NCBI GenBank assembly: GCA_937924775.1
Contig: CALDUT010000019.1
Location: 62,001-126,000 of the forward strand
Reading direction: 5' to 3'
Length of the DNA stretch: 64,000 nucleotides
Source: an uncultured Gemmata sp.
GTDB lineage: Bacteria; Planctomycetota; Planctomycetia; Gemmatales; Gemmataceae
Shown: piece after piece, positions 62,371 to 64,000 of the stretch
How the letters are laid out: every line of letters begins with the position of its first letter
How positions within the stretch are numbered: position 1 is the first letter of the stretch
Program-made: the position numbers and the translations under genes
Notes under the pieces: model-generated
Databases searched by the model: none
The model's input: the letters and a program-made list of their open reading frames with translations, nothing else
Told to the model about the DNA's origin: nothing

Positions 62371-63972
62371 TCAGTGCAACCAGCGCAAACGCGACCAATC
62401 GAGGGTTTGAAGTTCCCGTTCGCGGCCACCGAGGCGGTAATGGCTCATGCGCAACGGTTGATGAATGAGGAATGGTTTACCGATGAAATCGCCTTCTGGC
62501 ACGCCTGGCGACGGCCATTTCCGGCTGTCTTGCGAATTCCCGCTGTTATCCCCCAGAACGAAGTACTCCTGCGGTCCCAAGCGGGCCGGTTGCCGAGTTC
62601 CATGAAGACCATAGTCGGACGTATAGTGGGTATCCCGCCACAGTTGGAGCCGGTGAACTGCCACGCGGCAGCCCCGAGCCCCCAGTTGCAACGGCCGGCT
62701 GACGTCTTTCCGATTCCGCACCCCCGGCAAGTCGGCACTCAGCCACGGCTGACCATCGACCGCCACAATCGCCCGGCGATCGACAAACGCAAACTCAAAG
62801 CGATATGTCCGACCAACTTCCAACGATACACCCCGCCGCGAACACAAACCCCCATGACCGGCCCACAGCAGATGCGCTTGACCGGTAGACCGCTCGCCCA
62901 CCGTGATTTCCACGCTCACCGCATCGGCCCCGTCCAGCAACCGGCACGCCCAACTGGCTTCCCCATACGCCGCTGCTGCTGTCACTTCCACATCGCAAGT
63001 GACAATGAAATCATGGGCCGCGGGGTATTGGCCCAGATAGCGCGGAGCCCCATCGTAGGGCGTCCAGACCGTAATCGGTTGTTCGCGGCGTTCATCAAGG
63101 TGCCAGTGACGATAGGTCAAACCGACCATGGTTTGCGGCGACTCGGCCGCATCCAGAATCAAGGCCTTCTGATGAATCACCGGGCGCAATCGGTCGCTCG
63201 GCAAGTCGGCCGGAAGCCGAGGATCCTCTTCAGTCACTAGCCACCGGGAGGCCCAACTACCACCGTGGGGAGCGCAGGTCATGTCGAACACCGGAACCAT
63301 CAGTTCACGAATTTCAGGGAATGTTTTGCGAACCAGTTGGTCGTCGGCATACACATCGCCCTCAGCAATGGTGATGGTTTCCCCGGGCAGGCCGACGACC
63401 CGCTTCACATAGGGTTTGCCGTATTCCTCGGGGTCGGTGTCGGGGCAGCGGAAAACCACCATCTCCCAACGTCGCGGCGAACGGAGGCTATAAACGTTTT
63501 TGTCCACTAACAACCGATCGCCGGCAATGTCGCGAGCCTCCGCCAGAGAAAAGCGATAATCACAGTTCGGGCAGGCCACATGGGCAAAGTGATCGGCCGC
63601 ATTCCCCCGCGTGGGTCGACCGACACGCACAACATATCCACACCGCGGACACGGCCCACTGCGGTGATGACCAATCAGGACCGGGGCCATACTCCCGGTC
63701 GGCACCCCAAAAGGCTCCACCGCCAGGGTGCGCAGGATCAGCAAACCACTGAAAAACACTACCCCAACCACCAACAGGGTCCGAAAGGGAGTGACATGGG
63801 CGATCGGTGCTGGAGTGGTTAGCGGGGGGTGGAGTCCCGCGGCTGGCGATTCGGGTGGGCGAGAACTCGTGGTGTCATGCGCCGGCATTATTGGCGGAAT
63901 CGGTGGGCCCGTGCCGGGGGTGGCCGTGGCGGGCGGGAGGGCGTGGTTAGGCCGCGGTTCGGCGTAGTCCAT
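62371..63972 (-). CDS. Signal peptidase I, second copy with zinc ribbon and insertion
   Basis: A 533-residue paralogue of the next gene. After a Pro-rich N-terminus and one TM segment (about 65-85), box B reads FGVPTGSMAPVLIG, a zinc ribbon CPRCGYVVRV ... HVACPNCDYRFS follows, then box D YVKRVVGLPGETI, a long insertion with a lectin-like sandwich (FIVTCDVEVTAAAAYGEASW; YRFEFAFVDRRAIVAVDGQPW), and box E FVLGDNSGNSQDSRKW. All catalytic residues are present. The start is ATG 63972 (a GTG six bases upstream is possible); the gene begins 29 bases from the window end. Confidence 0.87.
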   Translation of the reverse strand: MDYAEPRPNHALPPATATPGTGPPIPPIMPAHDTTSSRPPESPAAGLHPPLTTPAPIAHVTPFRTLLVVGVVFFSGLLILRTLAVEPFGVPTGSMAPVLIGHHRSGPCPRCGYVVRVGRPTRGNAADHFAHVACPNCDYRFSLAEARDIAGDRLLVDKNVYSLRSPRRWEMVVFRCPDTDPEEYGKPYVKRVVGLPGETITIAEGDVYADDQLVRKTFPEIRELMVPVFDMTCAPHGGSWASRWLVTEEDPRLPADLPSDRLRPVIHQKALILDAAESPQTMVGLTYRHWHLDERREQPITVWTPYDGAPRYLGQYPAAHDFIVTCDVEVTAAAAYGEASWACRLLDGADAVSVEITVGERSTGQAHLLWAGHGGLCSRRGVSLEVGRTYRFEFAFVDRRAIVAVDGQPWLSADLPGVRNRKDVSRPLQLGARGCRVAVHRLQLWRDTHYTSDYGLHGTRQPARLGPQEYFVLGDNSGNSQDSRKWPSPGVPEGDFIGKPFLIHQPLRMSHYRLGGRERELQTLDWSRLRWLH

Positions 63973-64000
63973 AAGCACTCGCCAAGGCTGTGTCGGTTGG

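Overview
The window (64 kb, GC-rich, no insertion sequence, CRISPR array or rRNA seen) reads as chromosome of a planctomycete, most likely of the Gemmatales/Gemmataceae. Supporting marks are a TIGR02996-type N-terminus on a leucine-rich-repeat protein (45225-46478), a DUF1559 pseudopilin-like protein, Ser/Thr kinases and an ECF sigma factor of planctomycete style, Tat-exported Gfo/Idh/MocA proteins, a lone nuoD, and MfnB, a methanofuran-pathway enzyme found in C1-metabolising planctomycetes as well as methanogens.

Layout. 1-3860: remains of a group 2a-like [NiFe] uptake hydrogenase locus (small and large subunits, maturation protease, a small unknown protein, Rieske protein, NHL-repeat protein), broken by frameshifts, two in-frame TGA codons and apparent internal deletions, followed by intact hypC-hypD-hypE (3850-6265). 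6.5-13.5 kb: Gfo/Idh/MocA protein, zinc-ribbon membrane protein, beta-CASP hydrolase, MlaE-type permease, methyltransferase, PAS-GAF-receiver protein. 13.6-16.7 kb: ECF sigma factor and a zf-HC2/kinase/TM/DJ-1-like protein. 16.7-20 kb: DUF885 protein, unknown protein, MfnB. 20.4-24.1 kb: a 1224-residue kinase fused to a tubulin/FtsZ-like domain. 24.2-29.5 kb: thiC with TPP riboswitch, outer-membrane barrel protein, a 480-residue protein of unknown function, SGNH hydrolase. 29.5-37.9 kb: FkbM methyltransferase, nuoD, PQQ-type propeller, aspartate kinase, LolA-like protein, second Gfo/Idh/MocA protein. 37.9-40.5 kb: gene-poor stretch with a strong orphan terminator, small minus-strand remnants and a DUF3500 gene, then tRNA-Lys. 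40.8-51.4 kb: glmS, TPR/OGT-like glycosyltransferase, rpsR, LRR protein, cobalamin riboswitch with terminator ahead of a pseudopilin gene, agmatine deiminase, single-domain receiver, pseudouridine synthase, pyrK. 51.6-54.7 kb: TPR protein, ExeA-type ATPase and a CpsD-like protein with a degenerate P-loop. 54.7-64 kb, minus strand: amidohydrolase, then a tightly packed operon read from high to low coordinates: signal peptidase I, signal peptidase I, YbgC thioesterase, TolQ/ExbB-like, TolR/ExbD-like, two-TM protein, membrane GTPase.

How the genes work together. The most interesting candidate system is the operon at 55770-60510: a ybgC-tolQ-tolR order recalling Tol-Pal, but continuing into a two-TM protein and an 830-residue membrane GTPase instead of TolA/TolB/Pal. 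The channel residues expected of a proton-driven stator are present, so a GTPase-coupled ion-driven envelope machine is plausible. Other candidates are the kinase-tubulin fusion, the sigma/kinase/DJ-1-like pair, and the B12 riboswitch controlling a pseudopilin-like gene. Calls rest on reading motifs and family resemblance by eye; no database search was possible.
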